From positions 1 through 40,226 of the forward strand of contig NZ_JABXKM010000331.1 of assembly GCF_017115025.1 (NCBI RefSeq): a DNA stretch of 40,226 nt. Reading direction: 5' to 3'. A program made the translations under genes and the position numbers. Under the pieces are notes generated by a model, which was given only the letters and a program-made list of their open reading frames with translations, was not told where the DNA came from and did no database searches. This DNA comes from Nostoc sp. NOS(2021) (GTDB lineage Bacteria > Cyanobacteriota > Cyanobacteriia > Cyanobacteriales > Nostocaceae). Positions 10,201 through 17,441 of this stretch are shown piece after piece. The stretch's first letter is position 1; each line of letters starts with the position of its first letter.

Positions 10201-11942
10201 AATACAGCAGTGAGCAGGAGAATGTGCAATTGCAGAATGAGCAAGTTTTGCAATGGCAAATGCTCTATAACGAAACTTATAATCAACCTACTGATTCCGA
10301 TCCAAAATTAAATATTGTCGGCTGGAATAGTAGTTACACAAATCAGCCTATTCCAGCAGAGGAAATGCGTGAGTGGGTGAATAACCAAGTCGAGCAGATT
10401 TTGACTTTGCAACCCAAACGAGTATTAGAAATTGGTTGTGGAACAGGTTTGATTCTCTTTAGGATTGCACCTGACTGCACAAAATATTGTGCAACAGACT
10501 TTTCCCCAGTTTCACTTAACTACATTCAGCAGCAGTTACAAAAGCAAGAAATGCCGCAGTTAACGCTATATCAGCAAATGGCTACTGACTTCGAGAAAGT
10601 AGAAACAGCAGCTTTTGATGCAGTCATTCTGAATTCGGTTGTACAATATTTTCCGACTATTGATTATCTGATTCGTGTATTAGAAGGTGCTGTAAAGGCA
10701 ACTGCTCCAGGTGGCTTTATCTTCATAGGAGATGTGCGTAGTTTGCCACTCCTGGAAGCTTTCCATGCGTCAGTGCAACTGTATCAAGCTGAACCTTCCC
10801 TAACCCGCTTAGAGTTGCAGCAACGGGTACAAATGCAAATATTTCAAGAAACAGAGTTAGTTATTGATCCAGCTTTTTTTAGCGCCATAAAGCAACGCTT
10901 TCCGCAGATTAATCATGTAGAAATTCAATTGATGCGCGGTAAACATCACAATGAGTTAACTGAGTTTCGTTACAATGTGATTCTTCAGATTAATGGCGAA
11001 ACTGTTAATAATCCTGGAAACTATTCAGTGCTGAACTGGTCTGAAGATAATCTAACAGTCTTAGCAGTGCGTCAGTTATTAGTTGAGAATCAACCAGAAA
11101 TATTAAGCATTATCAATGTACCTAATGCGCGGGTGATGTCAGCAGTTAAAACAGCAGAATGGCTATCAGACGTAGAAGGTTTTCAAACTGTAGGTCAAAT
11201 ACGTAAAGCTTTGCAAGAACTCGAAAACTTCGGAGTAGAACCAGAACATTTGTATGCGCTGAATGTACCTTATAAGGTTAATATTACCTGGTCAGATTCA
11301 AGTCTTGAAGGACATTATGATGTAGTTTTTATACGGCAAGATAAAGTCGGTAAGAGAACTATTTTTCCACATAGCACAACTCCCCCTCGTCCCTGGCAAT
11401 CTTACGCCAACAATCCCCTACAAGCCAAAGCAGCGCGTAAGTTAGTGCCGCAGTTACAGACTTACATAGCAGAAAAACTGCCTGATTACATGATGCCATC
11501 AGCTTTTGTAATATTGGAATCTTTACCTTTAACAGCGAATGGTAAAGTCAATCGCCGCACCTTAAGAGCATTCCATGATGCAATCAAGCCCCAATTGCCT
11601 GAAAATTATATTGCACCTCGAACTCCGGTTGAAGAAGTGCTGGTGAAAATTTTTGCTGAGGTTTTGGGACTTAAGCGCGTAGGAATTTATGACAATTTCT
11701 TTGAATTAGGCGGTCATTCATTACTAGCAACTCAGTTTGTCTCTAGAGTGCGTGACGCCTTGCACGTGGAGTTACCTTTGCGTAGCGTATTTGAGGCATC
11801 GACAATTGCAGAATTATCTAAGGTGGTGGAAAGCTTTAAAGAAAGCAATGCTCAAAGTCAAGCCCCAGTTTTAGTACCACTATCGCGTGAAAGTCGGCGG
11901 ATTAAGTTATCTTCCTTAAACGAAGAGAGCAAGGGGCGTTAG
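7242..11942 (+). CDS. Nonribosomal peptide synthetase, docking-C-A-NMT-PCP
   Basis: A second elongation module, expected to add an N-methylated amino acid. In order it has a TubC-like N-terminal docking domain (about 1-52, VEFLSYLRSLDIQVFVDG), a condensation domain with intact HHIVCDGWS from 207, an adenylation domain with TSGSTGK from 693, and YGPTENT. A methyltransferase is inserted near the end of the A domain, with SAM motif VLEIGCGTG from 1061. Then come the A-domain tail NGKVNRR from 1433 and a carrier with GGHS, Ser1493. The hand-aligned pocket code is DAWLLGNVVK, one change from a common Leu code (inference). The tail VPLSRESRRIKLSSL looks like a PCP-to-C linker, so the protein stops where another module would begin; none follows in the window. 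The frame extends to TTG 7224, but TTG 7242 has GAAGGGG seven bases upstream and gives the usual docking-domain start. Confidence 0.95.
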   Translation: MNTVEFLSYLRSLDIQVFVDGEKFRCNAPEGIITAKLRAEIQERKAEIIEFLEATNRTHNHSFRPLLPISRSGNLPLSFAQQRLWFLDQLIPNNPFYNIPLALHLTGLLNKAALEQTFNEIVRRHEALRTTVVMQERQPVQVINPTLTITLPVIDLRQLPQAQREIQARQLTSQEAQRPFNLSTDSLLQVKLLWLDETQYILLLTMHHIVCDGWSIGVLIQEIAALYTAFASNQPSPLAKLTIQYADFAYWQRQWLQGEVLEKQLSYWQKQLDGISMLNLPTDRPRQAVQTYQGARQSLQLSKSLSEALLALGQQEGVTLFITLLAAFQVLLYRYTQQEDITIGSPIANRNRSEIEGLIGFFVNSLVLRTQLNGNPTFRELLSRVKEVAFGAYAHQDLPFEKLVEELHPERNLNQNPLFQVVFALQNAPMSALELPNLILSPLPFDTETTRFDLEFHLWEPKVQNGLWADSSEGISGFVIYSTDLFDDATITRMLGHFQILLSGIVANPEQRIAQLPLLSESELHNLLVEYNNTRLDYPQDKCIHQLFESIAEYNPDATALVFGDEQLSYKELNIRSNKLAHYLKKLGVEAEVLVGLCVERSFDMVIGMLGILKAGGAYVPLDPSYPSERLKFMLEDAQVSVLLTHERCLERLKNSNSQIICLDNDWEIIAEEVEDNLISEAKVDTLAYVIFTSGSTGKPKGVKIEHRGLLNLVFWHQKAFTVSPLDRATQICGVGFDACSWEIWPYLSAGASIYFVDDEIRQIPEHLQDWLISKAITITLLPTPLAEKFLLLDFPQDAALRILLTGGDRLNQYPLADHPFQLVNNYGPTENTVVTTSGHISVKNKESLAPVIGGAIANTQLYILDQYLQPVPIGVSGELYISGDGLARGYLNRPDLTAECFIDHSFTNQLKTRLYKSGDLVRYRADGNIEFLGRLDEQVKIRGYRIELGEIEAVLSQHPAVQQTVVIIREDKGEKRLVAYVVLKIEYSSEQENVQLQNEQVLQWQMLYNETYNQPTDSDPKLNIVGWNSSYTNQPIPAEEMREWVNNQVEQILTLQPKRVLEIGCGTGLILFRIAPDCTKYCATDFSPVSLNYIQQQLQKQEMPQLTLYQQMATDFEKVETAAFDAVILNSVVQYFPTIDYLIRVLEGAVKATAPGGFIFIGDVRSLPLLEAFHASVQLYQAEPSLTRLELQQRVQMQIFQETELVIDPAFFSAIKQRFPQINHVEIQLMRGKHHNELTEFRYNVILQINGETVNNPGNYSVLNWSEDNLTVLAVRQLLVENQPEILSIINVPNARVMSAVKTAEWLSDVEGFQTVGQIRKALQELENFGVEPEHLYALNVPYKVNITWSDSSLEGHYDVVFIRQDKVGKRTIFPHSTTPPRPWQSYANNPLQAKAARKLVPQLQTYIAEKLPDYMMPSAFVILESLPLTANGKVNRRTLRAFHDAIKPQLPENYIAPRTPVEEVLVKIFAEVLGLKRVGIYDNFFELGGHSLLATQFVSRVRDALHVELPLRSVFEASTIAELSKVVESFKESNAQSQAPVLVPLSRESRRIKLSSLNEESKGR

Positions 11943-11949
11943 TAGTATA

Positions 11950-11977
11950 TGAAAAAATTTTCTACTGAGAGTAGAAA
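11950..11977 (-). terminator. Rho-independent terminator for the KS III/unknown operon
   Basis: Perfect 8-bp stem TTTCTACT/AGTAGAAA (11959-11966 and 11970-11977) with a 3-base loop. Read on the minus strand it is followed at once by ATTTTTTCA. It lies about 50 bp past the stop of the minus-strand gene and just after the NRPS stop on the other strand. Confidence 0.65.
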
Positions 11978-11999
11978 GATGGTAGTAGGCACGACCCGC

Positions 12000-12026
12000 A
12001 GGCATCTTTAAGGGGGATAGATGCCT
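12000..12026. terminator. Hairpin between convergent genes
   Basis: Stem AGGCATCT (12000-12007) pairs with AGATGCCT (12019-12026). Neither side has a U-run, so its role as a terminator for either the NRPS gene or the opposing operon is only possible. Confidence 0.3.
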
Positions 12027-12028
12027 TA

Positions 12029-12988
12029 CTAACTCTTGCCTTTTTCAAAGATTTTTACAGAATGACCAATTTCCAGATAGTGATGAAGATATTCAGTAAT
12101 AATCCCATGCATGATTAAATCACGGGCGGCTTGGAAAGGACTGTTTGGTGCTAAAGCATGGCGATTTGTAACTAGATGATTCCAGTTATAATCATCAGTA
12201 ATTGTACTAATGTATACGGACAAATTTTCATCAAACTGTAGCGATAGCACTGCTCGTGTAAATTCATCACTAGTTAAACACAGGGAGTAAAACACTTTAA
12301 AAAGCTCAATTGTTGATTCCAAGTCAAGAATCTTCCAAGGAGGACGGGTGTCAAAATCTATATCTACCTTTACAGGCGTAATACTATCGTAATTTAGTTC
12401 TCTTTGTTTGAGTTGTTCTAACCATTGGGGATTTGCTTGTTGCGCCTGGTGATAGTCAAGGAGAAAGTTATAAAGAATCAGGTCATGCTCTAAAAAGGCA
12501 ATTTTTGTAGCTAAGTCATCAACTGTACGTGGATAAAGTTGAGATTTTTCTATCATTGGGTCAGGCCCGTTATCAATCAGAAAATTGATAATGCTAGAGC
12601 CAATACAGATGTGACGCACAATCAAATAACAAGCTTCTGGTGAGACAAAATGCTTGAGGAAAAATGCAGCAGATTTGTGCATAAAACCATGTGCATTAAA
12701 CTGAAATGGCAGCAAGCGCTTGACAGTCATAATCAGTGCCAATAGCACATTCGCTAGCAGCTTAATAGGAATTAACAGATAGTGGCGAGTCCAAACTTGT
12801 AAGTCCCGAATCATGCAAGCTTTTGCAAGTGGGTCAACAGGAATCGCTGCATCCAAGTAGAGAGCATCCCAAGCGTTGGGGTCACGTCGATTATGTAGTT
12901 GTGATATCCAAGGTTTATGGGTTTGGGATTCCTGGAGTTCTGGTAGTTGCTTTGACTGTAGAATTTGTGATTCTAATATTTCTTTCAT
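12029..12988 (-). CDS. Protein of unknown function coupled to KS III-diiron oxidase
   Basis: I do not recognise this 319-residue family. It is helical and moderately hydrophobic, with one clear apolar stretch (about 70-95, LLIPIKLLANVLLALIMTV) that could be membrane-associated. Acidic and His residues are spread over helices, for example FMHKSAAFFLKH, YLIVRHICIG, FLEHDLILYNFLLDYHQ and the C-terminal EYLHHYLEIGH. This could suit a metal or lipid-binding helical bundle, but that is only a suggestion. Its ATG overlaps the stop of the upstream gene as ATGA (12985-12988), with GAGG upstream, so the two are almost certainly translationally coupled and work in the same process. The 3' end is followed by a good terminator, making this the last gene of the operon. 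Confidence 0.85.
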   Translation of the reverse strand: MKEILESQILQSKQLPELQESQTHKPWISQLHNRRDPNAWDALYLDAAIPVDPLAKACMIRDLQVWTRHYLLIPIKLLANVLLALIMTVKRLLPFQFNAHGFMHKSAAFFLKHFVSPEACYLIVRHICIGSSIINFLIDNGPDPMIEKSQLYPRTVDDLATKIAFLEHDLILYNFLLDYHQAQQANPQWLEQLKQRELNYDSITPVKVDIDFDTRPPWKILDLESTIELFKVFYSLCLTSDEFTRAVLSLQFDENLSVYISTITDDYNWNHLVTNRHALAPNSPFQAARDLIMHGIITEYLHHYLEIGHSVKIFEKGKS

Positions 12989-14946
12989 AACTTAATTTCC
13001 TCAAGTTGTAATTGATATAAACGAGCAGTGACTTGACTTGTTTTAACAATGCCAGAACTGATTTCAGCAGTCATCCAGTCAGCATTAATAATCGACTGTA
13101 GTTTGTTAATATGGGATTGATCATTAGCACCGTGATAAGCTAAAAAAGAAACTTGGTCATCTCGCAAACCCAAAGTTTTCTGAATTAGGGAAGCCCACTG
13201 TGCAGCCAACTGATTTCCTAAACCTTCAATAATGAACATACTGCCAATCAGATCAACTGGGTTTTCCCGTGATGCCTGATGGAAAATAAACGCAGATAGC
13301 GCTTCCGAACCAATATTTTTTTGAGCCTGAACAATTTCTTCTAACGCGCCCCCAACTGAGACATAGTTGCGTTCTAACATCTGATAGTCACGATGCTCAT
13401 CTTGTGCATGACCAATAAAGGTAGAACGCAACTTAAAATCTGTCATATTCGATGCAGCACGAGCTATCCAACGCGCTCCCTCCACAACTTGAGGACGCAG
13501 ATTACGTAACAAAGCTTTGTAGTCTTCCAGAGTAAACGCGCCCCGATGCAATTTGCGAACAATCGGCACAGAACGCAACTGGTGTTCAAACTCCAACCAG
13601 ACTTGTGCTAATTGACGCAGTAAATCAGATGCAACCGAGTTTGGTTGTTCTGTTTGAATGCTCCCCTGAGGAAAATTAACAGATGCAAATTGAATATTTT
13701 CTTCTCTTTGTTGGTTTAGGGAGAGTGAGTTAGGGTGCAAGAAGTTAATTTCCTGGGTTGAATTACTGTTCTGCAAAGAGTCAGATTGTCCTGTTAAATT
13801 GCCTCTGGCAACTGTTGATGCTTCTACTACACTCAGCATCATGTAAGCCGTTGTGTAGCGTCCACTCTCCGGCACAAAGCAGAAGATTTTTTCACCTGAG
13901 CGCAACTTCCCAGAATAAAATAACTCTTCTAGCATCAGATAAATTGAGGCACAGCCAGTATTACCCCGTGTATAGAGGTTGGTAAACCACTTCTCTTGTG
14001 GAATCATGCAATCAGCTTGTTGTAAAAGCTCAACGATTTTTCCTCGGAAGAAGTGGGAAGAGTAGTGGCACAAAAGCCAATCAATTTCCTTTGGTTGAAC
14101 TCTTCGGGACTCAATCAACTTCAACCAACCTTCAACTCCCAATTTGATTACATCATCTAGTCGGCGGATATTTTGGCGTAAATTAATGGCTCCAGAAGCA
14201 GCAGCATCAGCATAAGATGGATAATCCATCCAACTTTTTTGACCAGTTTCATCTTCTGTACCAGCATACATACATAAAGGATAAGAATTAGCATGAGAAA
14301 CTAGTTCAATCCACTCAATTTTTAAACTAATATTGTCGGTTCTTGGCTGATTCTGAATTAAGAATGAGCCAGCACCATCTGAGAGCATCCAGCGAAGAAA
14401 TTCAGTATCAAAAGGTAATTTTCCTCCATCTTGGAATCGAGATTGGGTTTCAAAGTGAGTGCGTTTAAATAAACGAGACGCTAGTTCGGATGCTACAGCA
14501 ACAGCAACCTGTTTTTCCCCCAATTTAACTTGAGATGCTGCATACTTCAATGCAGCGACACCAGCACAACAAACGCCCTGACTGGAAGTAATTTCTAAAG
14601 AAGAAAACTCTGGTAATTCGCCATGTACCATACTGCCAAATCCGGGTATCAATAAATCAGGCCAGCTAGTAGCACAAGCTAACAAATCAACCGCAATCGG
14701 TTCTAAATTCATCTTCAAGAGTGCATCGCGTACAGCAGCAGCAGCCATCTGGTTATTAAGATAGGTCGTGTTCTGCTGTCGGTCAAGAGCATAGTAACGC
14801 TGTTGAATACCATTACTTTTGAGGATGCGATGTCTGGCTTTAGAAGGCTGTCCACCGATTTTACCCAGGTAGTCTTCAATCTGGTCATTGCTAATCGGTT
14901 CACCTGGTAAAAATTTCCCGATACTGTTGATATAAGCGCTGTTCAT
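12985..14946 (-). CDS. Ketosynthase III-like (StlD/DarB type) fused to heme-oxygenase-like diiron oxidase
   Basis: A 653-residue fusion. Residues 1-375 form a thiolase-fold ketosynthase III-like enzyme with a complete Cys-His-Asn set: Cys127 in GVCCAG, His294 in LLCHYSSH, Asn329 in TRGNTGC. Its opening (YINSIGKFLPGEPISNDQIE, then RILKSNGIQQRYYALD) recalls the StlD/DarB ketosynthases that make dialkylresorcinols, a match made from memory. A low-complexity linker (about 378-435) leads to residues 436-653, a helical domain resembling heme-oxygenase-like diiron oxidases. Candidate metal ligands are Glu489, His513 and/or Glu517/His518, Glu574, and the triad His605-x3-Asp609-x2-His612. The likely chemistry is Claisen condensation of acyl thioesters coupled to an O2-dependent oxidation or C-C cleavage of the product; substrate unknown. 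It is the first intact gene of a two-gene operon. No clear Shine-Dalgarno sequence precedes ATG 14946. Confidence 0.88.
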   Translation of the reverse strand: MNSAYINSIGKFLPGEPISNDQIEDYLGKIGGQPSKARHRILKSNGIQQRYYALDRQQNTTYLNNQMAAAAVRDALLKMNLEPIAVDLLACATSWPDLLIPGFGSMVHGELPEFSSLEITSSQGVCCAGVAALKYAASQVKLGEKQVAVAVASELASRLFKRTHFETQSRFQDGGKLPFDTEFLRWMLSDGAGSFLIQNQPRTDNISLKIEWIELVSHANSYPLCMYAGTEDETGQKSWMDYPSYADAAASGAINLRQNIRRLDDVIKLGVEGWLKLIESRRVQPKEIDWLLCHYSSHFFRGKIVELLQQADCMIPQEKWFTNLYTRGNTGCASIYLMLEELFYSGKLRSGEKIFCFVPESGRYTTAYMMLSVVEASTVARGNLTGQSDSLQNSNSTQEINFLHPNSLSLNQQREENIQFASVNFPQGSIQTEQPNSVASDLLRQLAQVWLEFEHQLRSVPIVRKLHRGAFTLEDYKALLRNLRPQVVEGARWIARAASNMTDFKLRSTFIGHAQDEHRDYQMLERNYVSVGGALEEIVQAQKNIGSEALSAFIFHQASRENPVDLIGSMFIIEGLGNQLAAQWASLIQKTLGLRDDQVSFLAYHGANDQSHINKLQSIINADWMTAEISSGIVKTSQVTARLYQLQLEEIKL

Positions 14947-14961
14947 AGTAGGAACTATTTG

Positions 14962-15063
14962 TTAAATGGTAGATAGCTGTACTAAACCTTTTGGCTCACC
15001 ATCAGCCACGCCGATAGCCTCACCCACCTTGGAGGCTAGCTCTTGGTAGAAGGAGCCAGCAGA
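14962..15063 (-). pseudogene. Coding remnant: 3' end of an unidentified gene
   Basis: A minus-strand frame of 33 codons plus stop ends 15 bp before the KS III start. It reads protein-like (SFYQELASKVGEAIGVADGE, then PKGLVQLSTI). A TGA at 15064-15066 interrupts the same frame, which continues open further upstream (NKGGTFR). This looks like the surviving tail of a gene that once stood first in the operon. I do not recognise the family. Confidence 0.35.
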
Positions 15064-15175
15064 TCACCGGAATGTGCCGCCCTTATTCAAAGAGGAAAAA
15101 ATAGAGGAGCGTAGTTTACCACCGCTCTCCTCGCCTACGCTGATCAAAAGCAGAATACTCCAGCACCTAGATGGA

Positions 15176-16156
15176 TCAACGGTTAACACTACTCATGTCA
15201 GAGTAGCGCTCACCTGCTGCCACACCTTTTGGTGCAACTGCTTCAAGTCGATTCAACTCTTGTTCAGTCAGGGTAATTTCGGTAGCTGCAACATTCTCCT
15301 CCAAGTAAGTACGGCGTTTTGTACCAGGAATTGGCACAATATCTTCTCCTTGAGCGAATAGCCATGCTAAAGCAAGCTGACTAGAAGTTACTCCTTTTTC
15401 GCTGGCAATTGCCTTCACTTGCTCTACTAATTGCAGGTTCTTAGAGAAATTTTCACCTTGAAAACGAGGAGAATTTCTTCGATAGTCATCAGGTGCCAGA
15501 TCATCAGGACTAGCGATCGCACCTGATAAAAACCCTCTTCCTAATGGGCTATAGGGAACAAACCCAATTCCTAATTCCCGCACAGTAGGTAAAATTTCAT
15601 CCTCTGGGTCGCGGCTCCACAAAGAATACTCTGATTGTAGTGCGCTAATAGGATGAGTAGCTTGCGCCCGTCGAATTGTCGCAGGGGCAGCTTCCGAGAG
15701 TCCTAGATAGCGCACTTTACCAAGCTTGACCAACTCTGCCATTGCCCCGACAGTATCTTCAATGGGTACGGTTGGATCTACGCGATGTTGATAATAGAGG
15801 TCAATCACTTCAACTCCCAGGCGTTTTAGGGAGTCATCGCAAGCTTGATGGACATATTCTGGTCTGCCACTAATCCCTTTCCAACCACCGTCTTCAGTGC
15901 GGACATTACCAAACTTGGTTGCTAATACTACTTGATCTCGGCGATCTTTAATTGCTCTGCCTACTAGTTGCTCATTAGTAAAGGGCCCATACATATCAGC
16001 AGTATCGAGAAAATTTACCCCAAGTTCTAACGCCCGATGAATTGTAGCGATCGCCTCAATTTCATCACGACCACTATAGAACTCAGACATTCCCATGCAA
16101 CCAAGTCCGATATTTGAAACTACCAACCCTTGTTTGCCTAACTTTCTGGTTCTCAT
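15176..16156 (-). CDS. Aldo/keto reductase
   Basis: NADPH-dependent reductase of aldehydes or ketones, (beta/alpha)8 barrel, cytoplasmic. The 326 residues are the normal length. The catalytic tetrad is visible: Asp51 and Tyr56 in FLDTADMYG, Lys81 in ATKFG, His124 in YYQHRVD. The cofactor segment [15 protein letters not shown] is also typical. The opening [23 protein letters not shown] matches the AKR13/YajO-like group often annotated as a general stress or xenobiotic reductase. It is on the same strand as the KS III operon, with about 230 bp and a decayed gene end between. It could belong to that pathway, but these reductases are widespread and the link is weak. The ATG at 16156 is preceded by AGGAAA at a somewhat long distance. 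Confidence 0.93.
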   Translation of the reverse strand: MRTRKLGKQGLVVSNIGLGCMGMSEFYSGRDEIEAIATIHRALELGVNFLDTADMYGPFTNEQLVGRAIKDRRDQVVLATKFGNVRTEDGGWKGISGRPEYVHQACDDSLKRLGVEVIDLYYQHRVDPTVPIEDTVGAMAELVKLGKVRYLGLSEAAPATIRRAQATHPISALQSEYSLWSRDPEDEILPTVRELGIGFVPYSPLGRGFLSGAIASPDDLAPDDYRRNSPRFQGENFSKNLQLVEQVKAIASEKGVTSSQLALAWLFAQGEDIVPIPGTKRRTYLEENVAATEITLTEQELNRLEAVAPKGVAAGERYSDMSSVNR

Positions 16157-16699
16157 AAAATCATTTCCTAGTCAGTAATTGGTCTTAGAATATTAGGTGT
16201 TTCAGGATTATCCCTTTCTGGATCACCAAGTCATCTATTATTATAAGTATTTACTGATACAAGTAGGTTGATTTGCGGGGACTTCACATTCATATTACCA
16301 GCCCTGTTCAGGCAGCTTTCTTGTCAAGCAATTTAAATAGTAGCAGTGCGATGCCTACGCACTCATTCAAGGGTTCGCGTAGCGTCTCCAAGAGAGGAAA
16401 AATTACGAGCGTAGGCGCACCCCGTCGTAGAGATCACCCTTTCTTTATCTCTCCATAAAACGACATTGGCACAAGCCGCAGCAAAAGCGGATCAATCCGG
16501 TCTGGGTCGCAGTGGTTGGGTGCGATCGTGAATAATGTAATGTCACCTGAAGAGGTGGCTTGCTTTCCCTTACTCGTTGCTGATAGTCAAAAATCTGAGA
16601 TTTCCATGTTTCTTGATATTAGGCGTTAATGTGCAGCCCTATTTATTGTAAATATATGAGTATCAACTGATGTAGAATCTAACAATTAGGATATAAAAG
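16157..16699. other. Intergenic region with palindromic repeats and a possible remnant
   Basis: About 540 bp with no convincing gene. Around 16346-16440 lie GCG-rich palindromic pieces (GCGATGCCTACGCAC; TTCGCGTAGCGTCTCC) of a type scattered through Nostoc-group genomes. A plus-strand frame 16459-16629 (56 codons plus TAA, no plausible start codon in context) has protein-like composition (WLGAIVNNVMSPEEVACFPL) and may be a decayed gene tail; I cannot name it. Confidence 0.4.
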
Positions 16700-17161
16700 A
16701 TGGACTCCGACCCGATTAAAGATTTAGAGATTGTTGCTCATATCATGACAATTGCTAAAACTCATAAAATTAGTACTAAGTCAGCTTTGGAATTCTATTT
16801 CAAAAAAATGGAATTGGAACTAGAAGAGAAAAAGAAAGAAAACACAAATTTATCTGACAGTTTAAAATCAAGTTTAAGTCCCCAAAATTGGGAATCAGTG
16901 ATGAAGTATGTACGTCATCACCCCACCAATGAAGAACTTTCCCAAGCATACTACCAAGCTAAAAAAGAGGGTAAATTGAAGCCAGCTATATTGTTAGTGG
17001 GTGGAGATTTTTACTTTAGAAACTCTGATTTTGTGGGTAATAAATATCTGACGCCAGGAATTACGGTTGAAGCCGAAGTGTACGATGACACAATTTGTCA
17101 TGTTTGGATCTCACCAATTGAGTGCGAATTTGTTTTTATAGATGAACTGGAATTTATTTAA
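16700..17161 (+). CDS. Hypothetical protein, 153 residues
   Basis: Family not recognised. The protein is soluble and acidic. The N-terminal third is helical with a charged stretch (about 29-55, FKKMELELEEKKKENTNL) likely to form a coiled coil. The C-terminal half looks like a small beta-rich domain (ILLVGGDFYFRNSDFVGNKY, then GITVEAEVYDDTICHVWISP). AGGA lies about ten bases before the ATG. Codon use looks like that of its neighbours. It stands alone between two minus-strand genes, with a good terminator some 220 bp downstream. Confidence 0.75.
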   Translation: MDSDPIKDLEIVAHIMTIAKTHKISTKSALEFYFKKMELELEEKKKENTNLSDSLKSSLSPQNWESVMKYVRHHPTNEELSQAYYQAKKEGKLKPAILLVGGDFYFRNSDFVGNKYLTPGITVEAEVYDDTICHVWISPIECEFVFIDELEFI

Positions 17162-17377
17162 GATTTGCTCGATGTCTCTCTAAAGAATACAGCCTATACA
17201 GCAGATTTCAAGTTGGTGAAGTACACAAGCTAAGTCTTAAACCCAGGTATAAAGCCTGTTTTACTTCTGTTAGCGCAGCGGGGCGTAGCCCATTCTGACG
17301 CCTTGGCGGAGCGTCTCCGGCTCCGCTTCTGAATTCTGCTGTATCTCGTCTACTGGATTCACCTAGCCACATTAACT

Positions 17378-17416
17378 AGTTACTTTACCAAGAAACAAGG
17401 TAGAGTAACTTTTTTA
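17378..17416 (+). terminator. Rho-independent terminator
   Basis: AGTTACTTTACC (17378-17389) pairs with GGTAGAGTAACT (17399-17410), one G-U pair included, followed by TTTTTTATTTT on the plus strand. It fits the end of a transcript from the 153-residue gene. The 17162-17377 stretch before it contains only GCG-rich palindromic repeat debris (about 17270-17330). Confidence 0.65.
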
Positions 17417-17441
17417 TTTTCTCCAATAAAAATATGGCGTA

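Noticed and set aside
16273..16458. 61-codon plus-strand frame
   Set aside because: It runs through dispersed palindromic repeat DNA and has no ribosome binding site or recognisable content.
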